Source: Verrucomicrobiota bacterium (GTDB lineage Bacteria > Verrucomicrobiota > Verrucomicrobiia > Opitutales > Opitutaceae). From it: a stretch of 64,000 nucleotides of DNA. The DNA is taken from assembly GCA_018239845.1 (NCBI GenBank), contig JAFEGO010000054.1, forward strand, positions 85,580 to 149,579, in the 5' to 3' direction. The translations under genes and the position numbers were made by a program. The notes below the pieces were generated by a model. That model was not told the DNA's origin. It was given only the letters and a program-made list of their open reading frames with translations, and did no database searches. This document shows positions 47,676 to 55,392 of the stretch, piece after piece (the stretch's first letter is position 1; each line of letters opens with the position of its first letter).

Positions 47676-48062
47676 ATGTCCGCCAAATCCCCGTCCGTCT
47701 CCCGCTCCACGAAGGATCAGCTCATCGCCAAGATCGCCGCGGCGCAGCGCGAGGCCGACTTCGCGAAGAAAGCCGCCAAGACCGCCAAGCAGCACGTCCG
47801 CGACGCCAAGGCGGAGCACAAGTCCGCGCGCCGCACCGCCAAGCGTCTCCGCAAGATCGTGAAGTCGCTCAAGGTCCAGCTCGCCGCGCTCGCGAAGAAA
47901 ACCGCCGCCGCGCGCAAGAAATCCCCCGCCAAGGCCGCCGCCAAGCGCACCCGCTCTACCGCCAAGCCTGCTCCTGAAGCCGTTTCCCCGCCAGAGGCGA
48001 CTCCGGTCGTACCGGCCACCGACACGCCCGCTCCGGTCGCCATCGCCGCCGCGACGACGTAG
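47676..48062 (+). CDS. Histone-H1-like Lys/Ala-rich protein
   Basis: The 128-residue protein is built of Lys, Ala and Arg. Residues 10-75 form a basic helical region (LIAKIAAAQREADFAKKAAK, KRLRKIVKSLKVQLAAL), followed by an eukaryotic-H1-tail-like stretch KKSPAKAAAKRTRSTAKPAP and an Ala/Pro/Val tail. Such proteins bind DNA non-specifically and compact nucleoids in several bacteria. The first half could alternatively form a coiled coil. It is a single gene convergent with the carboxypeptidase gene. Confidence 0.75.
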   Translation: MSAKSPSVSRSTKDQLIAKIAAAQREADFAKKAAKTAKQHVRDAKAEHKSARRTAKRLRKIVKSLKVQLAALAKKTAAARKKSPAKAAAKRTRSTAKPAPEAVSPPEATPVVPATDTPAPVAIAAATT

Positions 48063-48080
48063 GGCGGCCTTACCTCGCGC

Positions 48081-49556
48081 TCAGTTCTTCGTCAGCGCAA
48101 CTTCCACCGCGGTCCAGCCGGCCGGCCCGATCTTCACCGCGGGTAAAACCTGCGTCGCGTAACCCGGCCGCGAAACCACCACGTAGTACTCGCCGGGATT
48201 GAGCAGCCGGTGCACGCGGCCAAAGGTGGCGTCGCTGGTCCGCCGGTCGATCGTCTCGTCATCGATACGCGGCAGCCAGACTTCGGCCTGCAGCGGCGCA
48301 CCTGTCGCCGCATCCTTCACCCGCAGCGACAGTCCCGGCCCGGCCGCCTGCGCCAGCAGCGCGCGGGCGCCCTGCAGGTTGGTCTGCACGATGCCGGCGA
48401 CTTCCTCCGGCGGCAGGACGTGCGCGCCCAGGCCCGTCTCGATAATCATGGAGACGATGCCGAGGTGCCCGTAATACCACGCGTAGCTCTGGCTCGAAGG
48501 ACCACCCGGCGAAACCGCATAGGGCCCCGAGCCATCCATTTTCACGAGGTGCGATGCGACCTCCTTCGCGACCCGCGCGATCACGGCGTCATCCGGTGAG
48601 GCCTTCCCGCCCCAGGACCACGGGTAGTAGATCACTTCGCCCTGACTGTGGTAGGAAACGGCCAGCGTCGGGTGCACCTGCTCCGCGAGGTCGCGCATAG
48701 CCCGGATCTCCGATTCGGAAAAGGGATACGGACCGCGGTAGCTGCTCCCCTCCTTGTTGTCCGTCCCGCCCATCGCCCAGTTGAAGTTGTAATTGCGGTT
48801 GGGATCCACGCCTTCGGGGTAAACTCCGGTCACGCCGTCGCCATTCACGTCGTGCGTGTTTTTCCGCCAGCGCGGATCATGGCCGGAGGTCACCACGTGG
48901 TGCCCATCGACATTGACCACCGGCACGAGGTAAATTTCCAGCGTGTCGAGCCACGCGGTCACCGCTTTGTCCCGGCCGTAGCCGGTGACGAGCTGCTCCA
49001 TCAATGCGGTCACGATCTGCGCGCCCATCAGCTCGTCGGCGTGGTGCACGCCGTCAAACAGCACCTTGGGCCGGTCCTGGGGCTGGGCCGCCTGGTTGGA
49101 GATCCGGAACGCATAGATCGGCCGGTGCTCCTGCTGGGTCTCGCCGATCTGGAATCGCGTAATCAGGTTCGGATACGCCCGCGCGAGCGCCGCGGCCTTT
49201 TTTAGGATCTGGTCGTAACGCCAGTACACGGGGCTCAGTTTCATTTCCGGCCCGTACTCCGCCCGCCGGTAAAGCTGCAGCCGGTCCGTGCTCTCGAACA
49301 GGACCTTCGGCGCATAGCCCGCCTGCCGCAACTCGGCCAGCTCCTCCGGCGTCGCGAGCAGCAACGCGCGATTGCGCACCACCTGGATGATCCGGCTGGA
49401 GTCGTAGTCGCCGTAGAAAAAGCGCCCGCCCTTCACCTGCTCCGCCTTGGGCACATCGGCGACTTCTAGCAACAGCGTGCGCTGAGGCGCCGCATGCGCC
49501 ACGACCGCCAACGCCAAAGCCACGCTTACATGACGGAGAAGAGTCCGGGGGTTCAT
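48081..49556 (-). CDS. Exported M14 zinc carboxypeptidase with C-terminal regulatory-like domain
   Basis: The ATG at 49556 gives 491 residues with a signal peptide (MNPRTLLRHVSVALALAVVA, cut after AHA). Residues ~35-75 form a small N-terminal domain (YDSSRIIQVVRNRALLLATP). The M14 zinc motif HHADE (HxxE) is followed by GVDPNRNYNFNW, a third ligand His in VSYHSQGEV, and the catalytic Glu in IIETG. The last ~80 residues (LRVKDAATGAPLQAEVWLP) look like a carboxypeptidase regulatory-like beta-sandwich. GGAGGG-type sequence lies just before the start. It probably trims peptides in the periplasm or outside. Longer versions of this frame run across the PPK2 gene and are rejected. Confidence 0.92.
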   Translation of the reverse strand: MNPRTLLRHVSVALALAVVAHAAPQRTLLLEVADVPKAEQVKGGRFFYGDYDSSRIIQVVRNRALLLATPEELAELRQAGYAPKVLFESTDRLQLYRRAEYGPEMKLSPVYWRYDQILKKAAALARAYPNLITRFQIGETQQEHRPIYAFRISNQAAQPQDRPKVLFDGVHHADELMGAQIVTALMEQLVTGYGRDKAVTAWLDTLEIYLVPVVNVDGHHVVTSGHDPRWRKNTHDVNGDGVTGVYPEGVDPNRNYNFNWAMGGTDNKEGSSYRGPYPFSESEIRAMRDLAEQVHPTLAVSYHSQGEVIYYPWSWGGKASPDDAVIARVAKEVASHLVKMDGSGPYAVSPGGPSSQSYAWYYGHLGIVSMIIETGLGAHVLPPEEVAGIVQTNLQGARALLAQAAGPGLSLRVKDAATGAPLQAEVWLPRIDDETIDRRTSDATFGRVHRLLNPGEYYVVVSRPGYATQVLPAVKIGPAGWTAVEVALTKN

Positions 49557-49657
49557 CCCTCCGAGCACGCGGACTGCCCCGCCCCTTTGCGACCTTTTAT
49601 TGGGCGGGACAGCTAGCTCAACTGTGGGTGGGGCTTTATGCCCCACCTCCGGGCCTC

Positions 49658-50590
49658 TCAGTAAATCTCCGGCACGATCATCTCCGGCCGCACCGGCTCG
49701 CGATGGTAGTCCGGGTGATGCACGCGCGGCGGCAGCTCGATCGGCTCGTGCGGCACCTCGGAGTACTTCACCTGCGAGAGCAGGTGGTGGATGCAGTTGA
49801 GGCGGCCCTTCTTCTTGTCCGCGCCCTGCACCACCCACCACGGCGCCTCCGGGATGTGCGTGCGCTCGAACATCACTTCCTTCGCCTTCGTGTAGAGTTC
49901 CCAACGGCGGCGCGACTCGAGGTCCATCGGGCTGAGCTTCCACTGTTTCAGCGGATCGTTGATGCGGCAGCGGAAACGGAACTCCTGCTCCTCGTCGGGG
50001 ATCGAGAACCAGTACTTGATCACCTGGATGCCCGAGCGCACCAGCATCTTCTCGAACTCCGGCACCGAGCGGAAAAACTCCTCGTACTCCGCGTCCGTGC
50101 AAAAGCCCATCACGCGCTCCACGCCCGCGCGGTTGTACCAGCTGCGGTCAAACAGCACCATCTCGCCCGCCGCCGGCAAGTGCGCCACGTAGCGTTGGAA
50201 ATACCACTGGGTCTTCTCGCGGCTCGACGGCGCGGGCAGCGCCGCCACGCGCGCCACGCGGGGATTGAGCCGCTGCGTGATGCGCTTGATCGCGCCACCC
50301 TTGCCCGCCGCGTCGCGGCCCTCGAAGAGGATCACCATGCGGTGCCCCGTCGCCACGACCCACTCGTGCATCTTCACCAGCTCGCCCTGCAGCTTGAACA
50401 GCTCGCGGAAATACTTGTTGCGCGCCTCGGGGGTCGAGTCGGCCTCCACCGGCCGCGCCGGCCCGTTGGGGTCGGTGTGCTCCCAGTCCTCGCGCTCCAT
50501 CTCGAGCTCCTCATCGTAGTCGTCGATGAGCTCGCGGTGCACGCGCCGCATCAGTTGGTTGTCGTGGTTGGTGGGAGAGTTCTGCGCCAT
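49658..50590 (-). CDS. ppk2: Polyphosphate kinase 2 (PPK2), single-domain
   Basis: The ATG at 50590 gives a 310-residue enzyme of normal class I PPK2 length. Walker A is GRDAAGKGGAIKR, Walker B-like DRSWYNRAGVERVMGF, and the lid region has the Arg-rich RINDPLKQWKLSP. PPK2 moves phosphate between polyphosphate and nucleotides, usually making NTPs from NDPs or the reverse. It is cytosolic. It is transcribed divergently from the two-domain PPK2 gene at 50777, with a 186-bp shared control region, so polyphosphate use at both AMP and NDP level is encoded side by side. The longer frame to 51967 is antisense to that gene. Confidence 0.93.
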   Translation of the reverse strand: MAQNSPTNHDNQLMRRVHRELIDDYDEELEMEREDWEHTDPNGPARPVEADSTPEARNKYFRELFKLQGELVKMHEWVVATGHRMVILFEGRDAAGKGGAIKRITQRLNPRVARVAALPAPSSREKTQWYFQRYVAHLPAAGEMVLFDRSWYNRAGVERVMGFCTDAEYEEFFRSVPEFEKMLVRSGIQVIKYWFSIPDEEQEFRFRCRINDPLKQWKLSPMDLESRRRWELYTKAKEVMFERTHIPEAPWWVVQGADKKKGRLNCIHHLLSQVKYSEVPHEPIELPPRVHHPDYHREPVRPEMIVPEIY

Positions 50591-50776
50591 GGAAAAGGCT
50601 AACGCTGGACGGCCGGTTTTGCGAAAGCAATTAACCCTCCCGCCATCGTCGCGCGCCCGGACGGGATTTAACCTGTCCGTAACATTCGTGCCGTACTCGT
50701 CTCCCCGCTGTCGCCTGCTTCTAACCCGCCCGCACGCTCGACAAACTCCCGCTCTCTCCCCCAGCCTCTCGCGCGT

Positions 50777-52252
50777 ATGGCGAAAGCAAGGCAGCGCCTG
50801 ACCAAACAGGCCTACCAGTCCCAAGCCCGCGTCCTCCGGGCCAAACTCGTGCAGCTCCAGCTGGAGCTGAAGCGCGCCCCCTTCAAGGTCATGCTCGTGG
50901 TCGCCGGCCCCGAGGGCGCCGGCCGCGGCACCCTCCTCAACACCCTCTCCGAGTGGCTCGATCCCCGCGGCGTCGAGACCTTCTCCTGGCACCCGCCCAC
51001 CGGCAGCGAGCTCGCCCACCCGTACCAATGGCGCTTCTGGCGCGACCTCCCGCCCATCGGCCGCATCGGCCTGTATGCGGGATCGTGGTACACCGAGACC
51101 CTCCGCGAGGAGGCCCGCAGCAAGAGCGCCCTCAGCCACATCGCCCGCGAGGCCGACCGCATCCGCGACTTCGAAAAACTCCTCGCCGACGGCGGCACCC
51201 TCATCCTCAAGGTCTGGCTCGGCCTCTCCAAGGCCGCCCAGGGCCGCCGCCTCAAGGCCCTCAGCGCCGACCCCGCCACCGCCTGGCGCGTGACCGACGA
51301 GGACTGGCACCACCACCGCAACTACGACCGCCTCGCCGAGACCGCCGCGATCATCCGCGCCCGCACCCACCGCCCCGGCGCGCGCTGGACCGTCATCGAC
51401 GCCGAGGACGAGCGCGCCCGCGACCTCGCCGTCGGCCGCCTGCTCCTCACCGAGTTCCGCCAGCAGCAGAAAAAGTTCGCCCGCCTCCGCCCCGCCAAGG
51501 CCCCCGCCAAGCTCACGCCCCTCCGCCCCGCCGGTCTCCGCCGCCTCACTACGCTGCCGCTCGACCAGGAGCTTTCCGAAAAAGCCTACGACGCCCTCCG
51601 CGAGAAATGGCTCGGCCGCCTCAACCTCGCCGTGCGCGCCGCCCTCGCCGCCGGCCGCTCCCTCGTGTTTGTCTTCGAGGGCTGGGACGCCGCGGGCAAG
51701 GGCGGCGCCATCCGCCGCCTCACCAGCGCGATCGACCCGCGCGACTACCTCGTGATCCCCGTGGCCAAGCCGACCGACGAGGAGAAGCACGCGCACTACC
51801 TCTGGCGCTTCTGGCGCGACCTCCCGCGCGACGGCCGCATGGCCGTCTTCGACCGCAGCTGGTACGGCCGCGTCCTCGTCGAGCGCATCGAGGGCTTCTG
51901 CCGCGACGACGAGTGGCGCCGCGCCTACGTCGAGATCAACGACTTCGAAAAACAGCTCACCGACCACGGCACGATTGTAGTAAAATACTGGTTACACATC
52001 TCGCACGAGGAGCAGCTCCGCCGCTTCCGCGAACGCGAGGCGACGCCGCACAAGCAGCACAAGATGAACGCCGAGGACTGGCGCAACCGCAAGCAGCGCG
52101 CCGCCTACGAGATCGCCGTCGGCGACATGCTGGCCCTCACCGACAAGCCCACGGCCCCCTGGCACCTGATCCCCGCCGACAACAAGCGCCACGCCCGCCT
52201 CGAAGTCCTGAAGACCGCCAGCCGCCAGATCCAAGCCGCGTTGGAAGTCTGA
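50777..52252 (+). CDS. pap: Tandem-domain PPK2: polyphosphate:AMP phosphotransferase
   Basis: The 491-residue protein has two PPK2 domains. The C-terminal domain has an intact Walker A (GWDAAGKGGAIRR, about 302-314) and DRSWYGRVLVERIEGF. The N-terminal domain has a degenerate Walker A, AGPEGAGRGTLLN (43-55), where Lys is replaced by Arg50, and SWYTETL in place of DRSWY. In known two-domain enzymes of this type the C-terminal domain is the active one, so this fits. It phosphorylates AMP to ADP with polyphosphate. The gene is divergent from single-domain ppk2, and a 6-bp stem (GCAGGC/GCCTGC, 52259-52275) follows the stop. Confidence 0.92.
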   Translation: MAKARQRLTKQAYQSQARVLRAKLVQLQLELKRAPFKVMLVVAGPEGAGRGTLLNTLSEWLDPRGVETFSWHPPTGSELAHPYQWRFWRDLPPIGRIGLYAGSWYTETLREEARSKSALSHIAREADRIRDFEKLLADGGTLILKVWLGLSKAAQGRRLKALSADPATAWRVTDEDWHHHRNYDRLAETAAIIRARTHRPGARWTVIDAEDERARDLAVGRLLLTEFRQQQKKFARLRPAKAPAKLTPLRPAGLRRLTTLPLDQELSEKAYDALREKWLGRLNLAVRAALAAGRSLVFVFEGWDAAGKGGAIRRLTSAIDPRDYLVIPVAKPTDEEKHAHYLWRFWRDLPRDGRMAVFDRSWYGRVLVERIEGFCRDDEWRRAYVEINDFEKQLTDHGTIVVKYWLHISHEEQLRRFREREATPHKQHKMNAEDWRNRKQRAAYEIAVGDMLALTDKPTAPWHLIPADNKRHARLEVLKTASRQIQAALEV

Positions 52253-52426
52253 CGTAGCGCAGGCGTCCCGCCTGCCCTCAGCCACACCACCGTATCCATT
52301 TTATATTTACATGAGATAACCGAGGCAACTCGGCGTCCTCTCCACCTCCGCTCCCTCGGCTATCTCCCGTAAACGCAAATAAACATCAAAAACATCGTCC
52401 GCCGGGGTTGGCCGCGAAAAAATTAA

Positions 52427-52466
52427 TCGAACACAATCGAACACAATCGAACACTATCGGACACAA
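52427..52466. repeat. Four tandem 10-bp repeats ATCGAACACA
   Basis: Units at 52427, 52437, 52447 and 52457 read ATCGAACACA, ATCGAACACA, ATCGAACACT and ATCGGACACA. The 10-bp period places each unit on the same DNA face. The same unit occurs twice at 11077-11096. It could bind a regulator cooperatively or be a relic of a dispersed element. Confidence 0.7.
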
Positions 52467-52605
52467 CCGGATTGGCTTCGCTCCAAACCAACAACTTAGA
52501 AAACCCCTCAATTCGGACAAAACAGCGATTCGTGCGCTCTTCCAACGCTAAGACCCCACCGCAGGCCCTGAGCCTGTCGAACGGGCTCGCACTGATCCGC
52601 ACTCA

Positions 52606-52635
52606 CTCGACACGACTCGACAACGCTCGACATCA
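52606..52635. repeat. Three phased CTCGACA units
   Basis: CTCGA occurs at 52606, 52616 and 52626, each followed by CA, with exact 10-bp spacing. The units share TCGA-CA with the ATCGAACACA repeats 140 bp away and are probably diverged relatives. Confidence 0.45.
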
Positions 52636-52689
52636 GCCCCCTTGACGACCGCCCCGCCACCAAGGAAAATGCGTCATCGCAACCCCGGC

Positions 52690-52722
52690 CCGCTCCGCGG
52701 GCCGCCGTGGCTCGCGGAGCGG
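52690..52722. other. GC-rich hairpin downstream of the CBASS operon
   Basis: Arms CCGCTCCGCG (52690-52699) and CGCGGAGCGG (52713-52722) are perfect complements with a 13-nt loop. It lies 38 bp beyond the last stop of the minus-strand CBASS operon. No T-tract follows on the minus strand, so it may be a processing or weak terminator element. Confidence 0.45.
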
Positions 52723-52760
52723 AAAATTAAGATCTGACGCCTAGTGGTTTAAACCCCAGA

Positions 52761-53528
52761 TCAGACATTATGGCGACCACTCAATTGATTCGCGTAAGCC
52801 ATCCAGTCAACCGCCGGTACGGTGGCCATAGACTGAAGTCTAAATAATAAACGAAATGCGAAATACGCCAATGCATTGGCTGGTGGCCCAAGCTCGTAAG
52901 TTCCATGACCGACGAAGATATCAAAACTTGCGCCTCTAGCTGAAAACCCACAGTCGATTGTTCGTTCGCCGGTAAGCGCGCCATGCGCGTCACGAAAAGC
53001 TTGGCTCTGAAAACCTTCAGCCCAGTCAATTTCAAGAGCGAGAATTCCGGCGATGATATTAAAGTGCGGCTTAGCCGCGATTCTTCCTGTGGCGGTATGT
53101 ATGTCGACGGATGTTCGGTGTAAGCGACGGACGGATTGCGCCATATCCGCAGCATATTCCAAATATCCTTTATCTATCTTTGGTTTGCATTCAAAAACAG
53201 CATATACTGCCTCTGCTGGCACATACCTGTGTTTGTCATTGTCCAGCAATGTAGGCGTGTACTGTCTATCGAATACAACAACATCGATTGAACGACTCAC
53301 GGCTCCTTTGCTATCGATAATTATCGCCTTCTCGACAGTGTAGCGGTTTGGCAGGTATTTCCTAAGAAATGTGATGAAGTGCTGTTCGTTCACCTCTCCA
53401 CGATCGCCGGCATGCGTGATCCGGCTCGACGACTTGAGCGACGAAACAAGGCAGTCCTGCTCCGTGGCGAATGCTTCCCGAAGGAAACGAGTATTTTGCG
53501 GATCCGAGATTTCAGTTTCCATAATCAT
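52761..53528 (-). CDS. nucC: NucC-like CBASS effector endonuclease
   Basis: The 255-residue protein has PD-(D/E)xK nuclease motifs: Glu in GEVNEQHF (45-48), Asp82 in SIDVVVFDRQY, and Glu113-x-Lys115 in VYAVFECKPK. The strings IDVVVFDRQY, VPAEAVYAVFE, VRRLHRTS and AAKPH match the NucC family as I remember it, where the middle residue of the last motif is Ala (EAK) rather than Cys. NucC is activated by cyclic tri-AMP, assembles into hexamers and degrades host DNA, causing abortive infection. The start abuts the CD-NTase stop with no gap; an alternative ATG is at 53522. It is the last gene of the operon. Confidence 0.9.
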   Translation of the reverse strand: MIMETEISDPQNTRFLREAFATEQDCLVSSLKSSSRITHAGDRGEVNEQHFITFLRKYLPNRYTVEKAIIIDSKGAVSRSIDVVVFDRQYTPTLLDNDKHRYVPAEAVYAVFECKPKIDKGYLEYAADMAQSVRRLHRTSVDIHTATGRIAAKPHFNIIAGILALEIDWAEGFQSQAFRDAHGALTGERTIDCGFSARGASFDIFVGHGTYELGPPANALAYFAFRLLFRLQSMATVPAVDWMAYANQLSGRHNV

Positions 53529-54413
53529 TTAAGAGAGTGGGAACAACTCACCAAAGAGTTCACGATACGCCTTAAGCGCCGCGCCCTCTTGGCCATTTTT
53601 CCCAAGTTGGATCGCATTTCGAATCGCGGTAGCGGCGGCATTGAGCGCTTCAGCTGCCTTCTGGCGCTCTGCGACTGACATTGAATCACTCACTGGTGGA
53701 CCTAGCCCAGCTGGGTCGGCCCACTCTTCAAGGATACGGGTTTTAGCTGTAGCAAAGAACATCATAAACTCATAGGGAAAGTTCCCATTGAATGGAGGCC
53801 GCAGGAGCTGAAGCGCCATGACTTCGAGTAAAAAGGATGGGCGAACAGGCTTTCCCTTTTCTTGGTTCCAGCGTTTTACCATCCGGACCATGCCTTTCCA
53901 TTCACCGTCGTAAGCCTCATTTGCCGCAGTGGCCTTTTCTGCATGGATGCGGGGGTTCGTTTCAGTCCAACCTTTTACCGTCGATGTGTCAGGAATTTCG
54001 TAATGGTCGCCTTTCACAAAGGCGGGAACTACGTCGAAGCTTACGACGCGTTCATCATCACCGGTCGCCGGAAATTCAACGCTAACTGACCGCCGCTGTC
54101 GTCTGACGTTTTTTTGATCGTATTCTCTTGCGAGAATACGCTCAACCTCTGTGAGTATCTTAGATGGCTGCTGATTAGTGCGGTAATTAGCGCGCTCATC
54201 CTCATGCAAGACGTAAAAAATATCTACGTCTTTGAGCGGCTTAGTCTTGGTCCAACGAGCATAAGAGCCCGATAGAAAGTCATCAGCGCGCGCCAAGTTA
54301 TCTGCTAGCAATTCACGGATTTCCTTTTGACGTCTTGAGGCGTCACGTTGCTCACGGTCGGTGAGTTCAAGACGGCTGCGGAACTTACGGAACGCTTCGG
54401 TAACAGTGATCAT
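53529..54413 (-). CDS. CBASS CD-NTase (cyclic oligonucleotide synthase)
   Basis: The 294-residue protein has the nucleotidyltransferase signature FLSGSYARWTKTKPLKDVDI: GSY at 49-51, metal-binding Asp62 and Asp64, and the third carboxylate Asp127 in SFDVVPAF. The C-terminal half is helical, with the OAS-like domain features MVRMVKRWNQEKG and FLLEVMAL. It should make a cyclic di- or trinucleotide when activated; a NucC neighbour points to cyclic tri-AMP. I cannot assign clade C or D with confidence. It overlaps the HORMA gene by ATGA and is coupled to nucC. The synthase is presumably inactive until bound by the HORMA partner. Confidence 0.92.
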   Translation of the reverse strand: MITVTEAFRKFRSRLELTDREQRDASRRQKEIRELLADNLARADDFLSGSYARWTKTKPLKDVDIFYVLHEDERANYRTNQQPSKILTEVERILAREYDQKNVRRQRRSVSVEFPATGDDERVVSFDVVPAFVKGDHYEIPDTSTVKGWTETNPRIHAEKATAANEAYDGEWKGMVRMVKRWNQEKGKPVRPSFLLEVMALQLLRPPFNGNFPYEFMMFFATAKTRILEEWADPAGLGPPVSDSMSVAERQKAAEALNAAATAIRNAIQLGKNGQEGAALKAYRELFGELFPLS

Positions 54414-54922
54414 GATTTTACCCAGTAATGAGTTTCAACATTCGCGCCTGGAGCACCGATCTGTGAGCCCAGTGAGTAGCGCGTAAATCTATCGGTCGAA
54501 AGAAAAGTCGCCGACTCCCAGCCCGCAAGATCCGGGGCACCTGGTGCAACCGTGATAAGAAAACGGTAGCTGCAGGTACTCGGATATGCTCCTGACTTGG
54601 CGATGCTATAGCGGATCAAATCTGTATCGGTCCAAAAACTTCCACCATCACTAGTACTGGACGACGAATAATTAATTTCTAAGTCCCACCGTCCGGCCAA
54701 GTCGTTCGGTCGTCCCGCTGGATGAACTTCAAGTACGACCGTCTGCAGTTGTTGATTTCGCAGGTAGAAAGCGAGGCCAGCCTCCAACGAAGACCAAATG
54801 CCAGCCATGTTCTCCGGTCGCAACCCCGTCTCACGCACAATCTCTTTGAGGGTAAGCATCATCTTTGCGGCTATGTAGGTCGCCGTATGCGTATAGGTAT
54901 TTACTGATACGGTTGTGCTCAT
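54410..54922 (-). CDS. cap7: Bacterial HORMA-domain protein of type III CBASS (Cap7-like)
   Basis: The 170-residue protein begins STTVSVNTYTHTATYIAAKM and has LVLEVHP-like, GRWDLEINYSSS and YRFLITV strands. These agree with my memory of bacterial HORMA family 1 (YTxTHTATYIAxKM near the start, then WDLxI-YS). In type III CBASS the HORMA protein senses a peptide signal of infection, closes around it and activates the CD-NTase. It overlaps both flanking genes by 4 bp. The C-terminus (ETHYWVKS) may form the mobile safety-belt region; that is inference. Confidence 0.8.
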   Translation of the reverse strand: MSTTVSVNTYTHTATYIAAKMMLTLKEIVRETGLRPENMAGIWSSLEAGLAFYLRNQQLQTVVLEVHPAGRPNDLAGRWDLEINYSSSSTSDGGSFWTDTDLIRYSIAKSGAYPSTCSYRFLITVAPGAPDLAGWESATFLSTDRFTRYSLGSQIGAPGANVETHYWVKS

Positions 54923-55392
54923 GATTGGAGGAATCGATCGATATTAATGCGAACGGCGGCATTGGCCCCTGAACCTTCGCTATCATCTGAAAGCTCTTCC
55001 CCGGCCTTGCGTACGGTGATATAAGGTGCACATGCCTTGATGTCGCGAGATGACCACTCGTAGTCTTCCTCAGTTACAGGAATAGAGAGACGCCAGTCCC
55101 CTTCTGTGGGTACTTCAGGTAGTTTCCCTTCGTTGGCATCTTCTCCGGCGATGGCATCATCGTCGTAGAGACAGTAAACTCGGATTCGCGGACCACTGCC
55201 TCGCAACACTAATTCGTCTGACTTCGGCACCTCAGACGCTATTGAGCTGCAAGCTACGCCAGAAGCTCGCGTCAGAATCGCCCGAGCATGACCAGCTTCG
55301 TCTGGCGCTAAAAGCTTACAGATGACCTCCCAGGCTTCTGAGGACGTGCGGATAGGGGTCGCAAGAATTCGACGAGCAATTACAGAGCTCAT
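54919..55392 (-). CDS. cap8: Second small CBASS protein, probably Cap8-like HORMA/accessory
   Basis: The 157-residue, acidic protein has LATPIRTSSEAWEVICKLLA near the start, VACSSIASEVPKSDELVLRG and RIRVYCLYDDDAI in the middle, and an acidic Ser/Asp/Glu stretch ELSDDSEGSG before the end. I do not recognise a domain with certainty. Its place between the TRIP13-like and Cap7-like genes, each overlapped by 4 bp, matches the second small gene of two-HORMA type III CBASS operons, so Cap8-like is inferred from context. The exposed tail could serve as a closure-type peptide for the other HORMA protein. Confidence 0.6.
   Translation of the reverse strand: MSSVIARRILATPIRTSSEAWEVICKLLAPDEAGHARAILTRASGVACSSIASEVPKSDELVLRGSGPRIRVYCLYDDDAIAGEDANEGKLPEVPTEGDWRLSIPVTEEDYEWSSRDIKACAPYITVRKAGEELSDDSEGSGANAAVRINIDRFLQS

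Larger units (their letters stand above)
52253..52760. other. Repeat-rich junction between core genes and the CBASS island
   Basis: This 508-bp gap holds no convincing gene. It contains, in order, a short hairpin after the pap stop, four 10-bp repeats (52427-52466), a CCCTGAGCCTGTCGAA-type sequence (52566-52581) of a widely dispersed bacterial repeat, phased CTCGACA units (52606-52635), and a GC-rich hairpin (52690-52722). Base composition changes from here rightward. It looks like a site of past insertion. Confidence 0.55.

Noticed and set aside
52427..52635. Possible CRISPR array
   Set aside because: The repeat units are only 10 bp and have no spacers or adjacent cas genes.
52761..53528. 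A wholly new effector class for the CBASS operon
   Set aside because: On reading the motif strings (IDVVVFDRQY, VRRLHRTS) it is recognisable as NucC-like, so novelty lies in order and regulation, not in effector type.
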